DNA from: an uncultured Candidatus Peregrinibacteria bacterium
Lineage (GTDB): Bacteria > Patescibacteriota > JACMRA01
Direction: 5' to 3'
Length of the DNA stretch: 28,595 nt
Assembly (NCBI GenBank): GCA_937127165.1
Contig: CAKZLR010000059.1
Location: 1-28,595 of the forward strand
The position numbers were made by a program, and so were the translations under genes. The first letter of the stretch is position 1. Each line of letters begins with the position of its first letter. The notes beneath the pieces are model-generated. The model had not been told where the DNA came from. It ran no database searches and saw only the letters and a list, made by a program, of their open reading frames with translations. Shown in pieces: positions 27,484 to 28,595 of this stretch.

Positions 27484-27512
27484 ATTGTCAGACAAATCAC
27501 ACATTTTGTCAA
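27484..27512 (-). promoter_or_regulatory. Promoter of the fMet-Asp tRNA operon
   Basis: Minus strand: TTGACA (27507-27512), 17 nt, GACAAT (27484-27489). Start would fall near 27477, about 10 nt before tRNA-fMet. Confidence 0.6.
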
Positions 27513-27734
27513 GTACTTCAAAATTAGACTTATATCTTTATGAGCTACCTACAATCATTTAGTAAAAAGTTACAAGAACATCAAGCTGTTCCATTCCTTC
27601 AAATCTAGCCTTTATAAGGCGGCATGGATTGTTCTCAAAGATGGGTTGATTAGTTATTAAGTTATTAGCCTGCAAAACTATTAATATAACTAATAATATA
27701 ACTAATATTATAATGTTACAGCAAAAAGAATTTG

Positions 27735-28595
27735 CTATATTGCTATATTATATTTATATTGATTTATATTCCAGATACAATCCTCTTTTACCTCAATCCA
27801 AAATCCTTCATATTTTCCTAGCTCATATTCTAAACCACTATAATATGTATTGTCCATAATATTTTTCATTTTGCCAGATATATTATCATATATCCAAATT
27901 GAACAATATTTGCCATTTATACCAGATAGCGCATTACATAGCTTATCAGAAAAAATACCTTTACAACCAACTAAATTCCATCCTCGCTTTAGGGCAATAA
28001 TGTAGTCATCTGGTTCGGTTCCCTTTATTTCAAGCGTTTTTGGTCTTATCATATCGATCCAATATCCCTTTCCTGCTTCAATTCTATTTAGATCACCAAT
28101 AATACTTTTCGAATTCATGAAACAGCAATGTTTCCATCCGTTTTCTGGATCATATTCCCAAACTGACCTAACATCTTCAACAATCTGCGATAAAACCTTT
28201 TGAATAGTCGGTTCCAAAGGCTCTATAGGAATTGATATTAAATTCCATGATTCTTTCAGAGATATTTGAAAACGCAATTCGTCTTTATATCGAAAAGATT
28301 TAATAGATCGATTTCCGGTATCAGCTATGTATATTTTGCCTGAACTATTTACAAAAATACCTTTTGGATAACAAAAGTTTGGATCATCATAACCAAATGT
28401 TCCATAAATTCCCAGAAGATTGCCATTACTATTAAATACTTGAATACGATGATTATTCGTATCAGAAACAAATATTTTGCCCGATTTATCTACTGCAATT
28501 CCAAGAGGTGTGTTAAACTGTGAGCTATTACTGCCATATTCGCCCCATAAAGCTAAAAATTTACCTTCGGAAGAGAATTTTTGAACCCTGTTATT
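27735..28595 (-). CDS. NHL-repeat beta-propeller protein with GWNL repeats (N-terminus outside)
   Basis: The frame is open from the right edge (28595) to the stop at 27735, giving the last 286 residues of a longer protein. The first 100 residues hold NHL blades: PLGIAVDKSGKIFVSDTNNHRIQVF, broken here as PLGIAVDKSG and FVSDTNNHRIQVF, and the next blade PKGIFVNSSG with IYIADTGNRSIKSF. NHL propellers bind proteins, glycans or RNA and are common in secreted proteins. After them come two copies of a Trp-rich unit (SLKESWNLISIP...VWEYDPENGWKHC and ALKRGWNLVGCKG...IWIYDNISGKMKN), each ending in a GYWIDM or GFWIEV strand. The TTG at 28277 is internal, not a start. The role is unknown; an exported protein is likely but the signal peptide is not in view. 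Confidence 0.8.
   Translation of the reverse strand, partial: NNRVQKFSSEGKFLALWGEYGSNSSQFNTPLGIAVDKSGKIFVSDTNNHRIQVFNSNGNLLGIYGTFGYDDPNFCYPKGIFVNSSGKIYIADTGNRSIKSFRYKDELRFQISLKESWNLISIPIEPLEPTIQKVLSQIVEDVRSVWEYDPENGWKHCCFMNSKSIIGDLNRIEAGKGYWIDMIRPKTLEIKGTEPDDYIIALKRGWNLVGCKGIFSDKLCNALSGINGKYCSIWIYDNISGKMKNIMDNTYYSGLEYELGKYEGFWIEVKEDCIWNINQYKYNIAI

Overview
The window is AT-rich bacterial DNA (roughly 70% A+T by eye) made almost entirely of housekeeping genes. Each is single copy, encoded on alternating strands, and separated by gene-poor AT-rich spacers. Several traits point to a small-genome bacterium, most likely of the Patescibacteria/CPR type: 23S and 5S rRNA genes that are separate from each other, very few visible Shine-Dalgarno motifs, RNase J rather than RNase E, a divergent initiator tRNA, and AT-rich Lys/Asn/Ile-rich proteins. 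That placement is an inference; no 16S gene lies in the window. TGA is used as a stop (end of the PBP gene), so the UGA=Gly code of Gracilibacteria/Absconditabacteria does not fit.

Layout. 1-9.6 kb is nearly all minus strand: a possible dnaJ start at the edge, tRNA-Gly followed by rpsT, a fused shikimate kinase-shikimate dehydrogenase gene, RNase J, rpmH-rnpA-tRNA-Phe, trigger factor, and an ALG5/DPM1-like glycosyltransferase. One small membrane-protein ORF at 3.1 kb is on plus. 9.9-11.9 kb is a plus-strand membrane/envelope cluster: a multi-TM protein, a divergent PAP2-like (DUF212) protein, and a secreted Cys-rich anchored protein. 12.2-14.3 kb is minus: gatC followed by a large membrane GT2. 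rsmA (plus) is next, then the 23S rRNA (minus, about 3.0 kb), aroB (plus), and a class A PBP overlapping tyrA (minus). The 5S rRNA is alone (minus), then aroC and tRNA-Ala (plus), tRNA-fMet and tRNA-Asp (minus), and the C-terminal part of an NHL-propeller protein running off the right edge.

How the genes fit together. Four loci (aroKE, aroB, aroC, tyrA) encode much of the shikimate, chorismate and tyrosine route but are scattered among translation and RNA-maturation genes. The RNA-processing content is dense: RNase J, the RNase P protein, RsmA, 23S, 5S and five tRNAs.

The most interesting points are these. (1) The 3' end of rnpA overlaps the 5' end of tRNA-Phe, so RNase P maturation of that tRNA would cut off the stop codon of the RNase P protein mRNA. 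(2) The solitary 23S gene is bracketed by about 40 nt of leader and trailer that are nearly fully complementary, forming a private processing stalk. (3) The AroK-AroE fusion. (4) An initiator tRNA with a U1-U72 mismatch and a reduced GC block in the anticodon stem. I found no mobile element, CRISPR array, phage gene or defence system.
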